NCBI GenBank assembly: GCA_946480715.1
Contig: CAMLKK010000040.1
Location: forward strand, 1 to 22,804
Direction of reading: 5' to 3'
From: an uncultured Bacteriovorax sp.
GTDB taxonomy: Bacteria > Bdellovibrionota > Bacteriovoracia > Bacteriovoracales > Bacteriovoracaceae
Length of the DNA: 22,804 nt
Below the pieces are notes generated by a model. It did not search any database and was not told the origin of the DNA. It saw nothing but the letters and a program-made list of their open reading frames with translations. The position numbers and the translations under genes are program-made. Shown here piece by piece: positions 6,760 to 14,724 of this stretch (its first letter is position 1; every line of letters begins with the position of its first letter).

Positions 6760-7719
6760 CTAAAATTCCATTCCCAAACCAAGTGAGAACGAAAGGCCGT
6801 TCAAATAAACAATTCCTTCAATAGGTCTGTCGTTTACGTCTGTGAGAGTAGAGAGTTCGCGAGTTTTATATTTTTTGTAACTTAGGCCACCGACCAAGTG
6901 ATAGCGGCGATCAGGAAAGAAAACAATGCGTGAGTTGATTTGTGGTCCCCATACAAATCCGCTTGGCTCATTAACGCTGTTTCCTTCAACATTGGTGAGT
7001 GTACTTACAGAAAAATCGATTGAGCCATAGATATCCACCAGAAAAAGCGGATTACGCATAAACGTAAATCCTACTGTTGGGTTAATCATAAAGTAACCGA
7101 AGCTTGCATTATCACTCGAGGCCATCGAGTAATCGAAGCCCGCACCCCAAAAGACTCTGGAGAATTCACGGCGATGGATAAATTGCATGTGTACACCCAG
7201 AAGGCTGCTTTTTTCTTCACCATCAACCGCCATGAAAAAATCTTTTAAGTCACTTCCTGGGAAAAAATTCTGGAGAGTGAGATAAGCAGAATTATTCTCT
7301 GAGAGTTTCTCATCGGGAGGAGTGATGATGATGTCAATATCGTGCTCTCGAGGTGCCCCAGACTTAGAAGTGAGCTGTTCACCCTCATCATCTTCGTAAC
7401 GGATGTCTTTAATTTGGATAAAGGCCACCCGGCCATAAACAACAAGGGGCACGAGTTCGCGGTTCATCCTTCTTGGGTTTCCGACCGTAATCAGCTTACC
7501 GTTGCTTATGAATCCCAGTGGAGAGTTCATATTTTCATCAGCATACACGATGGCCTTAGGGGTCGTGATACGGGCGCGATAAGTTTGACCTAATTTTTGA
7601 GGGGAGATTTCGTCGACTTCGATTGATTTATCAGCTTCAGCACCAAAGGCACTAGCATTAATCGTGACGAATGATGAAAGAAGACCTAAAATAAGCGCAA
7701 AGTTTTTTAATTGGTGCAT
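6760..7719 (-). CDS. secreted protein: SH3-like domain plus C-terminal beta-barrel
   Basis: A 319-residue protein starting at ATG 7719, with a signal peptide (MHQLKNFALILGLLSSF, cleavage near AFGA/EADK). Residues ~48-108 resemble a bacterial SH3 domain: a strand with AIVYADENMNSPLGFI, then a Gly-Lys turn, VGNPRRMN, and GRVAFIQIKDIRY. From ~165 to the end there are repeated amphipathic strands, closing with SFSLGLGMEF; a terminal Phe is the usual BAM recognition residue of outer-membrane barrels. A periplasmic SH3-like domain could bind peptidoglycan or a protein partner; that is inference. An in-frame extension back to 7773 exists but would overlap gsk and displace the signal peptide. Its start codon is only 25 nt from the start of gsk. 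Confidence 0.72.
   Translation of the reverse strand: MHQLKNFALILGLLSSFVTINASAFGAEADKSIEVDEISPQKLGQTYRARITTPKAIVYADENMNSPLGFISNGKLITVGNPRRMNRELVPLVVYGRVAFIQIKDIRYEDDEGEQLTSKSGAPREHDIDIIITPPDEKLSENNSAYLTLQNFFPGSDLKDFFMAVDGEEKSSLLGVHMQFIHRREFSRVFWGAGFDYSMASSDNASFGYFMINPTVGFTFMRNPLFLVDIYGSIDFSVSTLTNVEGNSVNEPSGFVWGPQINSRIVFFPDRRYHLVGGLSYKKYKTRELSTLTDVNDRPIEGIVYLNGLSFSLGLGMEF
7664..7692 (+). promoter_or_regulatory. candidate promoter for gsk, inside the neighbouring gene
   Basis: GTGACG (7664-7669) and TAAAAT (7687-7692) are 17 bases apart on the + strand and would start transcription about 45 nt before the gsk start codon. They lie within the signal-peptide coding region of the divergent gene. 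The -35 matches consensus at four of six positions, so this is tentative. Confidence 0.3.
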
Positions 7720-7727
7720 CTCTAAAA

Positions 7728-7756
7728 AGTATAAGGGGCATTCTTTGAAATTTCCA
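7728..7756 (-). promoter_or_regulatory. candidate promoter for the SH3/beta-barrel gene, inside gsk
   Basis: On the - strand TGGAAA (7756-7751) and TATACT (7733-7728) are 17 bases apart. The predicted start point is about 7720-7721, next to the ATG at 7719, so the mRNA would have almost no leader; consistent with this, no Shine-Dalgarno precedes that ATG. The -35 lies inside the first codons of gsk. Confidence 0.4.
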
Positions 7757-9043
7757 GGCAAAAGAAAAACCAAACACTACTTTCCAGTCACTGAATCAGG
7801 TCGCATTCCCTTTGATCCTGATTTTTCCGAGCGTGGTTCCGTTTACATTGTCGGGATTGATCAGCTCATTGTCGATATTGAGGCCAACGTCAGCAATGAA
7901 TTTCTGGAAAAGTACAAAATTCAAAAAGGCGAATCAGTTGTTTTTGACGATGCTATAGTTGAAGAAATTTATCGAGAACTAAAAGCACAAAATCTTATCG
8001 TAGGTGAGTATGCTGGAGGGGCGATTGGAAACACCCTTCATAATTACAGCGTGCTTTCAGATTCCCGCTCCGTTGCTCTTGGAGCGATTTCAAAAAATAT
8101 CTCTGTTGGCGATTACGCTTTTAAATATATCTGCACGACAAATTCATTCGTTGATTTTTCCTACCTCAAGCCTGTTGACGGACCTATGGGACGCGCGCTT
8201 TGTTTGCTCACACCCGATAAAGAAAGGTCATTTTTGATTGGAAAAGGAATCATGAATGAGCTCTCAGAAGACTACATTCCGGAAGAGTTGATTAAGGGTG
8301 CTTCTTTACTTCTCGTTTCTGCTTATTCACTTCGTGATGAATCAAGTTCGATGTATAAGGCCAACTTACGAGCTTCACAACTTGCGAAATTACATAACGT
8401 CCCTGTTGTTCTTTCACTGGGAACAAGCTCACTTATAAAGGCCAAAAAAGATTTTTTTGTTTCTTATATCCAGGAATATGTAAACGTGCTGGCCATGAAT
8501 GAAGAAGAGGCCCATGCTCTCGTTGAAGAGCGTGACCCGCTTCTTTCATGCCAGAAAATCTTAGAACTCACTGATGTTGTCTTGTTGACGGTTGGACCTC
8601 GTGGTCTCTATATCGCAGGACATGTTGATGATGATTTTAAGCGTGAAACAAAAGATCTCATTCATTCAAAATCACTTCCGGAGTACAACAAGTTTGAATA
8701 CTCGCGAGCGATGCTGAAAAAAGATTGTAAAAAACCCATCAAGGTTTACACCCATATTAATCCTTACATGGGCGGTCCCGGTGTCATCACAAATACTAAT
8801 GGTGCAGGTGATGCGGCCCTTTCAGCGTTTTTACATGACATGGTTTCAAACACGTATCATCGCCAAGTTTCTCCCCAATCTCCTAAGCACAATGCACGCT
8901 ACTTAACATATTCATCTATTCATCAAGTGAGTAAATATTGTAACCGCGCAAGTTTTGAAGTGCTCAAACAGAATTCACCGCGCTTAACCAAGGGTCTTCC
9001 GAACCGCGAAGAAAGCCTTGAAGATGCATATTGGGACATGTAG
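7745..9043 (+). CDS. gsk: inosine-guanosine kinase (PfkB family)
   Basis: A 432-residue purine-salvage enzyme that phosphorylates inosine or guanosine with ATP to IMP or GMP. It aligns from end to end with E. coli Gsk (about 434 residues) as I recall it: start KFPGKRKTKHYFPV, then VVGIDQ-like VYIVGIDQLIVDIEA, GNTLHNYSVLSDSRSV, VDGPMGRA, LAMNEEEAHAL, YMGGPGV, and the C-terminal RLTKGLPNREESLEDAYWD. The PfkB catalytic motif NGAGD is at residues 352-356, with Asp356 the expected catalytic base. The start is TTG at 7745, six bases after AAGGGG; this matches the N-terminus of E. coli Gsk exactly, whereas an upstream ATG at 7664 would add 27 unrelated residues over the divergent gene. No other purine gene is nearby. 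Gsk is best known from Gammaproteobacteria, so transfer is possible. Confidence 0.95.
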   Translation: MKFPGKRKTKHYFPVTESGRIPFDPDFSERGSVYIVGIDQLIVDIEANVSNEFLEKYKIQKGESVVFDDAIVEEIYRELKAQNLIVGEYAGGAIGNTLHNYSVLSDSRSVALGAISKNISVGDYAFKYICTTNSFVDFSYLKPVDGPMGRALCLLTPDKERSFLIGKGIMNELSEDYIPEELIKGASLLLVSAYSLRDESSSMYKANLRASQLAKLHNVPVVLSLGTSSLIKAKKDFFVSYIQEYVNVLAMNEEEAHALVEERDPLLSCQKILELTDVVLLTVGPRGLYIAGHVDDDFKRETKDLIHSKSLPEYNKFEYSRAMLKKDCKKPIKVYTHINPYMGGPGVITNTNGAGDAALSAFLHDMVSNTYHRQVSPQSPKHNARYLTYSSIHQVSKYCNRASFEVLKQNSPRLTKGLPNREESLEDAYWDM

Positions 9044-9074
9044 AGTTTTTATAGCTAATCAAGGAGATGATTCT

Positions 9075-9605
9075 ATGAAAAAGATTTTCACGGCCGTTCT
9101 TGCGCTTGTTTCACTCAATGTTCACGCTATCGATTTCGGATGTGTGACCGAATATCCAACGACAACTTTTATTGCTCAGACAGTTGATGACTATGTACAA
9201 ATTCAACTCATTCATCACAACGGTGTGAAATATGCTCCGGTGTGGTCAAATCTCATCACTATAAACGATATCTCAACAATTTCTGAGCATGCCAATCGCC
9301 TGGCCGATCTTGGTGATTATTTAAAATTCGCAATGCCTGCAGACAAATGTCAAATGAACGGTGTTCAGCTTTACTGTTTTGGATTTCAACCTTCAATCAC
9401 AATCAACGGTCATGAAGTTTCTCTTTGGGCGGCCTACACTTCAGAACAAACGGATAGCAGCCACGCAGGTGATTTTTCATACATCACAACGACACTTGCA
9501 CTAGATATCGATGGAAAAACGCATTTCGTTCCTATGAAATACGGAAGCCATGAATGTTTTAATGGATTTAAAAAGCAAGCAGCTCTTAAAAAAATTCTTA
9601 AATAG
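9075..9605 (+). CDS. small secreted protein of unknown function
   Basis: A 176-residue protein with a signal peptide (MKKIFTAVLALVSLNVHA, cleavage before IDFGCV). The mature part has four cysteines (FGCVTE, DKCQMN, LYCFGF, HECFNG), compatible with two disulphides, and mostly beta-like sequence. The start at ATG 9075 is fixed by AAGGAG (9061-9066) eight bases upstream and by the signal peptide; an in-frame ATG at 9018 would overlap gsk. It lies 31 nt behind gsk and may be cotranscribed, but a functional link is not apparent. The 3' end overlaps the end of the convergent pyrF by 8 nt. No family recognised. Confidence 0.75.
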   Translation: MKKIFTAVLALVSLNVHAIDFGCVTEYPTTTFIAQTVDDYVQIQLIHHNGVKYAPVWSNLITINDISTISEHANRLADLGDYLKFAMPADKCQMNGVQLYCFGFQPSITINGHEVSLWAAYTSEQTDSSHAGDFSYITTTLALDIDGKTHFVPMKYGSHECFNGFKKQAALKKILK

Positions 9606-10293
9606 TCTTCAGCATTTCTACTCGCTGACCTAAATCGTTTGATTTGGTCAGCGATCGTCCCATCACCAAATAGTCCGATCCCATTTTATAAGCTTCTTTT
9701 GGAGTGGCCACTCGTTTTTGGTCCTGGGTGTTCACGGCAGAGATTTCATCTTCAAAACGAATACCTGGTGTGACGGCAAGGAGAGAACTGAAATTTTCTT
9801 TTAGGAGTTTTGCCTCCAGAGGTGAACACACAACTCCGTCGATTTTTGTTTTTGCGGCCAATGAAAAAAGTCTTGTGAAGGCCTCGTTGGTGTTTGTGAT
9901 TCCATAAACATCTTTTAAGTCTTGCGCTTCAAGCGAAGTGAGAAAACTCACACCTAAAATTTTACATTGAGGAATACTCTGACGGGCCTCAATGAGAGCT
10001 TCTTCAAGCATTTTTTCTCCGCCACCCAAATGAACAGTGAGCATGTGAATGGGGAGATTTTTAAGTGAAGCAATAGCTCGTGAAACAGTGATAGGGATGT
10101 CGTGCAGCTTAAGGTCGAGAAAAATTTTCTTGTGATATTCGTCGTGGATCTTGTGAACGAGATCTGGCCCATACTTTACAAAAAGTTCCAGTCCAATTTT
10201 TACAAATGAAAATGGATTATCTTTGCGTTTTAAAAATGCATCGATATCTTCCAAAGTCATCTGATCAAGGGCGACGATTATTTTATCCATCAT
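9598..10293 (-). CDS. pyrF: orotidine 5'-phosphate decarboxylase
   Basis: A 231-residue enzyme that decarboxylates OMP to UMP, the last step of de novo pyrimidine synthesis. The family's charged catalytic set is visible: Asp10 in IIVALD, Lys32 in FVKIGLE, and the D-x-K-x-x-D motif as Asp60-Lys62-Asp65 (FLDLKLHDIP). Phosphate-binding segments TPGIRF and MGRSLTKS follow in the expected order. Length is typical for the bacterial group I enzyme (about 230-245). Its ATG directly follows the TAA of carAB with no spacer, so translation is likely coupled; it is the last gene of pyrB-carAB-pyrF. Its 3' end overlaps the convergent small secreted protein gene by 8 nt. Confidence 0.95.
   Translation of the reverse strand: MMDKIIVALDQMTLEDIDAFLKRKDNPFSFVKIGLELFVKYGPDLVHKIHDEYHKKIFLDLKLHDIPITVSRAIASLKNLPIHMLTVHLGGGEKMLEEALIEARQSIPQCKILGVSFLTSLEAQDLKDVYGITNTNEAFTRLFSLAAKTKIDGVVCSPLEAKLLKENFSSLLAVTPGIRFEDEISAVNTQDQKRVATPKEAYKMGSDYLVMGRSLTKSNDLGQRVEMLKTI
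9623..9653. other. stem-loop inside the 3' end of pyrF, at a convergent junction
   Basis: CGCTGACC-T-AAATC pairs with GATTT-GGTCAGCG around a GTTT loop: 13 base pairs with a single bulged T. It lies in the last codons of pyrF and just past the stop of the gene arriving from the left. Neither strand has a T-run after the stem, so it is not a standard intrinsic terminator, but it could stop or protect transcripts from both sides. Confidence 0.45.
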
Positions 10294-13200
10294 TTATTTC
10301 CCAACTCTCATGTCTTGTAAGGCCATCGGGTTAATAGCAGCACCGTCAGTACCGAGAAGAGCTTCTACGACTGCACGAATGTTTTCCACGCGAGTGAAAC
10401 ATGGAATAGCATACTGGATGGCCGAATTGCGAATATGTTCACCATCGTTCTGTGATTGCCCTTGATTTTGAGGAGTATTGAAAACAAGCTTCATTCGCTC
10501 ATCTTTTAAAGCTTCAAGTATCGTCAAACCTTCTTCATCAATGCGTTTAACAGTCTCACAAGGAAGTCCTTGTTTAAGAATGTATTCGCTTGTTCCGGCC
10601 GTCGCCACAAATTGAAAACCTGCGCGGTGAAGAGATTTAAGATAAGGGAGAATAAGTTCTTTCGTATGGTCCGCTAAACTCATAAGAATTTTTCCCTTCT
10701 CACCGAGGTTTGGATAATTTCCTTGATAGCTTTTCAAAATGGCCGCTTCTTTGTCGCGATCAATTCCCATCGTTTCACCTGTGGAGCGCATTTTAGGTCC
10801 AAGGAGGATGTTATCCTGCACGAAACGATCAAATGGGAATGTCGATTGTTTCACGCTGAAAAAGCCTGTCTTCGCCTGATCGAAAGCTTCTATCGTTTCA
10901 CCCAACATTGCATCTGTTGCAATTTTTGGAAGTGAAAGATCATAGGCCTTACTTAAAAAAGGAAGTGTTCGTGAGCCACGCGGGTTGGCTTCGATACAGT
11001 AAATTTTTCCTTCTTTAACAGCGAATTGAAAATTAATCGGACCCACAATATTGAGTTCCGCTGCAAGAGCGATCGAGATGGCCTTCATCTCATCTTCATT
11101 TTTCTTTGTGAGGATAACGGGAGGAGTGATCATTCCCGAGTCACCTGAGTGCACACCAGCGTATTCAATGTGCTCGCATACTGTGAAACAACAGTTGCCT
11201 TTATGATCGCGGACGAGATCCACATCATATTCAATCGCATTTTCCAGGTAGTTTTCCACTAAGAAAGTAGCTGTTCCAGATTGAAGCTGATCCTTAAATG
11301 ATTTTGGAAGCTCATTTAAATCATCATGACTTGTAAAGATGTACATCGATTCACCACCGATAACAAAACTTGGGCGAACGATTACCGGCACACCAATATC
11401 AACCATGGCATTGACGAGTTCTTTATGACCAGAAATTTCTCTCGATTGGGTTTGCGCCAAGCGAGTTTTTTTCGTGATCTCGCTGAAGAGTTTACGATCT
11501 TCTGTCAGTTCTAAAACTTTCCATGTTGGACCTAGGAAGTTAATCTTGAAAAACTCCTGACGAAAACTTGTTTCGAGGTGCTCGCGCAACTGTATTCCGG
11601 TTTGACCTGAAAACGAAGCAATAACACCAAAAGGTTTTTCGTTATAGAGAATATCAAAAATATCCTCTGAATAAAGAGCAGAGAGATAGAGTCGATCAGA
11701 GCTATCATAATCCGTTGAGACTGTTTCAGGATTCGAGTTGATCATGATGGACGAAATATTTTTCTCTCTCAGTCTCTCACATGATTTTACACATGAGTAA
11801 TCAAATTCAATTCCTTGTCCAATTCGGTTTGGTCCCGAGCCCAGTATCGCCACTGATTTATTTTTTTCAGCAAGTGAAAATGCTTCATTTTGTTCAGCAT
11901 AGGTCGAATAAAAATAGGGCGTTTCAGCAGGGAATTCACCAGAACAAGTATCAACTGCTTTATAAACGGGAAAAATTTTGTGTTTGAATCGATACTCAAG
12001 AATAGCTTTTTGAGAACGATTAAACATAAGGGCAATTTGCTTATCAGAGAACCCTAATTTTTTTAGATCTTTAAAATCATTTGGAAGAAGAGCGAGTTCC
12101 TTTTGCCCAGCATGTGCTGTCGCAAGTGTTTTACATTTTTTCTCCGCTTCTACAATTTCCAGCATCTGTTCAATGAACCACTTTGTGATTTTAGAATGAT
12201 CATGAATTTCATCAACACTCATTCCGAATCTCAAGGCCTCTAAAACTGTGAGGAGTGAGAGTTCATTGGCCGTTTTTAATCTTGATGTTAAATACTCACG
12301 ATCCATTTCGGCAGGTGTGGTTTTTAGCTGTGACAGTGAAGGAATTTCTAAACCCATTTCCAAAGAGCGTAGAGCTTTTTGGAAAGCTTCCTTGAAATTT
12401 CCCCCAAGTGCTAAAACTTCACCCACTGAGCGCATTTGCGGTCCAAGTGTTCTCGATGAACTTGGAAATTTATTAAATGGGAAGATCGGAATTTTAAGGG
12501 CGACATAATCAAGTGTCGGTTCAAAGGAAACCGGACTTGCTTTAGTAATGTCGTTAAGAATTTGAGGAAGAGTGTAGCCAATCGAAAGCAGCGCTGAAAT
12601 TTTAGCGATTGGATATCCAGTGGCCTTTGAAGCAAGTGCACTTGAGCGCGAAACGCGAGGGTTCATCTCAATAACAGTGATATCATCTTCATCCGCCGGA
12701 TTGATGGCAAATTGAACGTTCGCTCCACCAGCGACAACCCCCATGTGTTTGGCAATTGTGAGAGTCATCGTTCTTAATTTCTGCATGCAACGATCTGAAA
12801 TCGTCATGGCCGGAGCAACTGTGATTGAGTCTCCCGTGTGGATTCCACAAGGATCGACGTTTTCGATTGAACAGATGATGACCCCATTTCTTTCACAGTC
12901 GACCATCACTTCGAGTTCAATTTCTTTCTGGCCGACTAATGATTTTTCCATAGTGACCGGAAATTTGATGTCGGATGTGAAGACTTCTTTCAGTTCTTCT
13001 GTATTCCAGACGAGAGCAGCGCCTTTACCCCCTAGAGCAAAGTCGCGACGAATGATCAGCGGGAAGCGAACTTGTTCATTGGCCATTGTGATGGCTTCAG
13101 CTTCACTATAGGCCGTGAAACGTTTTCCTGTCTGATAACCAAGTTTATCCAATTCGCGTGCAAAGAGAGCACGATCTTCTGTCTTTTTTATGGTCTCAAC

Positions 13201-14724
13201 GTTAGCTCCTAAAAGAGCGACATTGTTTTCTTTCAGGAAGTTTTCTTCTTCAAGTTCAACACAAAGATTAAGGGCTGTTTGTCCGCCCATCGTTGAAAGA
13301 ACAGCATCAACTTTTTCCTGGCGGATAATTTTTTTGATCGTTTCTTTTGTGATCGGCTCTATATAAGTGCGAGAACACATCTGAGGATCAGTCATGATTG
13401 TGGCGGGATTTGAATTCAGGAGAACAACTTCAATTCCTTCTTCTTTAAGTGACTTCAGCGCTTGTGTGCCGGAGTAGTCAAATTCGGAAGCTTGACCAAT
13501 TTTAATGGGACCAGAACCGATTAAAAGAATTTTTTTGTAAGGAGTTTCTTTTTTTAATCGTTTTTCCAGTTTTCCGAATGGAAAAAGTTTTTTCGTATCA
13601 ATCGGTGTTGTTAATTTACCCGCTAGGAATTCACCAATTTCATGAAAGTATGCATATGAATCATGCGGCCCTGGATTAGCTTCCGGGTGAAATTGCACAC
13701 ATTTAATTTGATGATCAGTGCTGGCAAATCCTTCGATTGATCCATCAAAGAGAGATGTATGTTGAACAAAAAATTCCTTGCCTAAAAAATTATCCTTTTT
13801 CCTTGCATGAAATGATTCTGATTCGACAGCATAACCGTGATTTTGAGATGTAATCAAAATCGTATTGTCGATATGATCAATGACTGGATGGTTTGCACCT
13901 CTTTGTCCAAAAGGTAATTTGAAAGTTTTAATTCCTAAGGCCAGGGCAAGCATCTGGTGTCCCAGACAAATGCCTCGAATGGGAATATTAAGCGCGAGTA
14001 TTTCGCGCACAACTTTAATCTCCTCTATGAAGTTGGCCGGGTCTCCGGGACCATTGGTGAGGAAAATTAAGCGAGGAGAATAACTTTTGATTTGTTCGAT
14101 TTTTGCATTGAAGGGCAGAGAAACCATGGGATAACCAAGCTCATAAAGCTGATCAATGATGGCCTGTTTTTGACCGTAATTAATAACCACGATAGGATTT
14201 TTTCCTTCGCGATGAATGACCGGACCCGTTTGAGAAACTAAGTGTAAATCATCTGTCTTCAATCTTGCTTTTGAGAATTCATCTGCGCTCGGAGCAGTTT
14301 CCCTGAAAGTTAGAACAGATTTATGTGACGTTTTCTTTTTACTCGTGAGGTATTTTACAAGGGCGCGAGTATCAACGTCGCTGAAGAGTGGAATTTGAAG
14401 GGTGGAGAAAAAAGCGTTTTCGGAAAAATTTCGAGCAATCACACAAGTAGCAAATGATTGTTTCGCCTGCATGACTCTCTCATCACTTTCGTAGTTTCCT
14501 ACATGGGCCGTGGTGAAAATAATATGCTGACCTAAAAATGAAGCATCAGTGATGGTTTCTTGATAACCGCTCATGCCTGTCGTGAAAGCAGCTTCTCCCC
14601 AAATTCCATTTTTTAATTCTGGATCAGTGGCGGGGCGGTTAACGACTCCACGGAATGAAGTCCCGTCTTCGAAATGAAGATAGGCCGTATGTTGTTTAAG
14701 ACTTTCGTTAAAACTTTTCTCCAT
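10294..14724 (-). CDS. carAB: carbamoyl-phosphate synthase, small and large subunits fused
   Basis: One frame encodes both subunits of glutamine-dependent carbamoyl-phosphate synthase. Numbering from the upstream TTG at 14736: residues ~15-372 are CarA, with glutaminase triad Cys257 (RGICLGHQ), His350 and Glu352 (CVQFHPEANPGPHDS). A linker of about 25 residues follows (to ~398), then CarB: first ATP-grasp half from KKILLIGSGPIKIGQASEFDYSG, second half from VAILGSGPNRIGQGIEFDYS, and a C-terminal MGS-like allosteric domain with VATAGTSEYILKQG. About 1476 residues compares with ~1455 for E. coli CarA plus CarB, so nothing large is missing. ATG 14724 is the likeliest start (GGA seven bases upstream), overlapping pyrB by 17 nt; TTG 14736 is possible. 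The product is carbamoyl phosphate for PyrB; arginine synthesis would share it. No frameshift is seen at the junction. Confidence 0.95.
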   Translation of the reverse strand: MEKSFNESLKQHTAYLHFEDGTSFRGVVNRPATDPELKNGIWGEAAFTTGMSGYQETITDASFLGQHIIFTTAHVGNYESDERVMQAKQSFATCVIARNFSENAFFSTLQIPLFSDVDTRALVKYLTSKKKTSHKSVLTFRETAPSADEFSKARLKTDDLHLVSQTGPVIHREGKNPIVVINYGQKQAIIDQLYELGYPMVSLPFNAKIEQIKSYSPRLIFLTNGPGDPANFIEEIKVVREILALNIPIRGICLGHQMLALALGIKTFKLPFGQRGANHPVIDHIDNTILITSQNHGYAVESESFHARKKDNFLGKEFFVQHTSLFDGSIEGFASTDHQIKCVQFHPEANPGPHDSYAYFHEIGEFLAGKLTTPIDTKKLFPFGKLEKRLKKETPYKKILLIGSGPIKIGQASEFDYSGTQALKSLKEEGIEVVLLNSNPATIMTDPQMCSRTYIEPITKETIKKIIRQEKVDAVLSTMGGQTALNLCVELEEENFLKENNVALLGANVETIKKTEDRALFARELDKLGYQTGKRFTAYSEAEAITMANEQVRFPLIIRRDFALGGKGAALVWNTEELKEVFTSDIKFPVTMEKSLVGQKEIELEVMVDCERNGVIICSIENVDPCGIHTGDSITVAPAMTISDRCMQKLRTMTLTIAKHMGVVAGGANVQFAINPADEDDITVIEMNPRVSRSSALASKATGYPIAKISALLSIGYTLPQILNDITKASPVSFEPTLDYVALKIPIFPFNKFPSSSRTLGPQMRSVGEVLALGGNFKEAFQKALRSLEMGLEIPSLSQLKTTPAEMDREYLTSRLKTANELSLLTVLEALRFGMSVDEIHDHSKITKWFIEQMLEIVEAEKKCKTLATAHAGQKELALLPNDFKDLKKLGFSDKQIALMFNRSQKAILEYRFKHKIFPVYKAVDTCSGEFPAETPYFYSTYAEQNEAFSLAEKNKSVAILGSGPNRIGQGIEFDYSCVKSCERLREKNISSIMINSNPETVSTDYDSSDRLYLSALYSEDIFDILYNEKPFGVIASFSGQTGIQLREHLETSFRQEFFKINFLGPTWKVLELTEDRKLFSEITKKTRLAQTQSREISGHKELVNAMVDIGVPVIVRPSFVIGGESMYIFTSHDDLNELPKSFKDQLQSGTATFLVENYLENAIEYDVDLVRDHKGNCCFTVCEHIEYAGVHSGDSGMITPPVILTKKNEDEMKAISIALAAELNIVGPINFQFAVKEGKIYCIEANPRGSRTLPFLSKAYDLSLPKIATDAMLGETIEAFDQAKTGFFSVKQSTFPFDRFVQDNILLGPKMRSTGETMGIDRDKEAAILKSYQGNYPNLGEKGKILMSLADHTKELILPYLKSLHRAGFQFVATAGTSEYILKQGLPCETVKRIDEEGLTILEALKDERMKLVFNTPQNQGQSQNDGEHIRNSAIQYAIPCFTRVENIRAVVEALLGTDGAAINPMALQDMRVGK

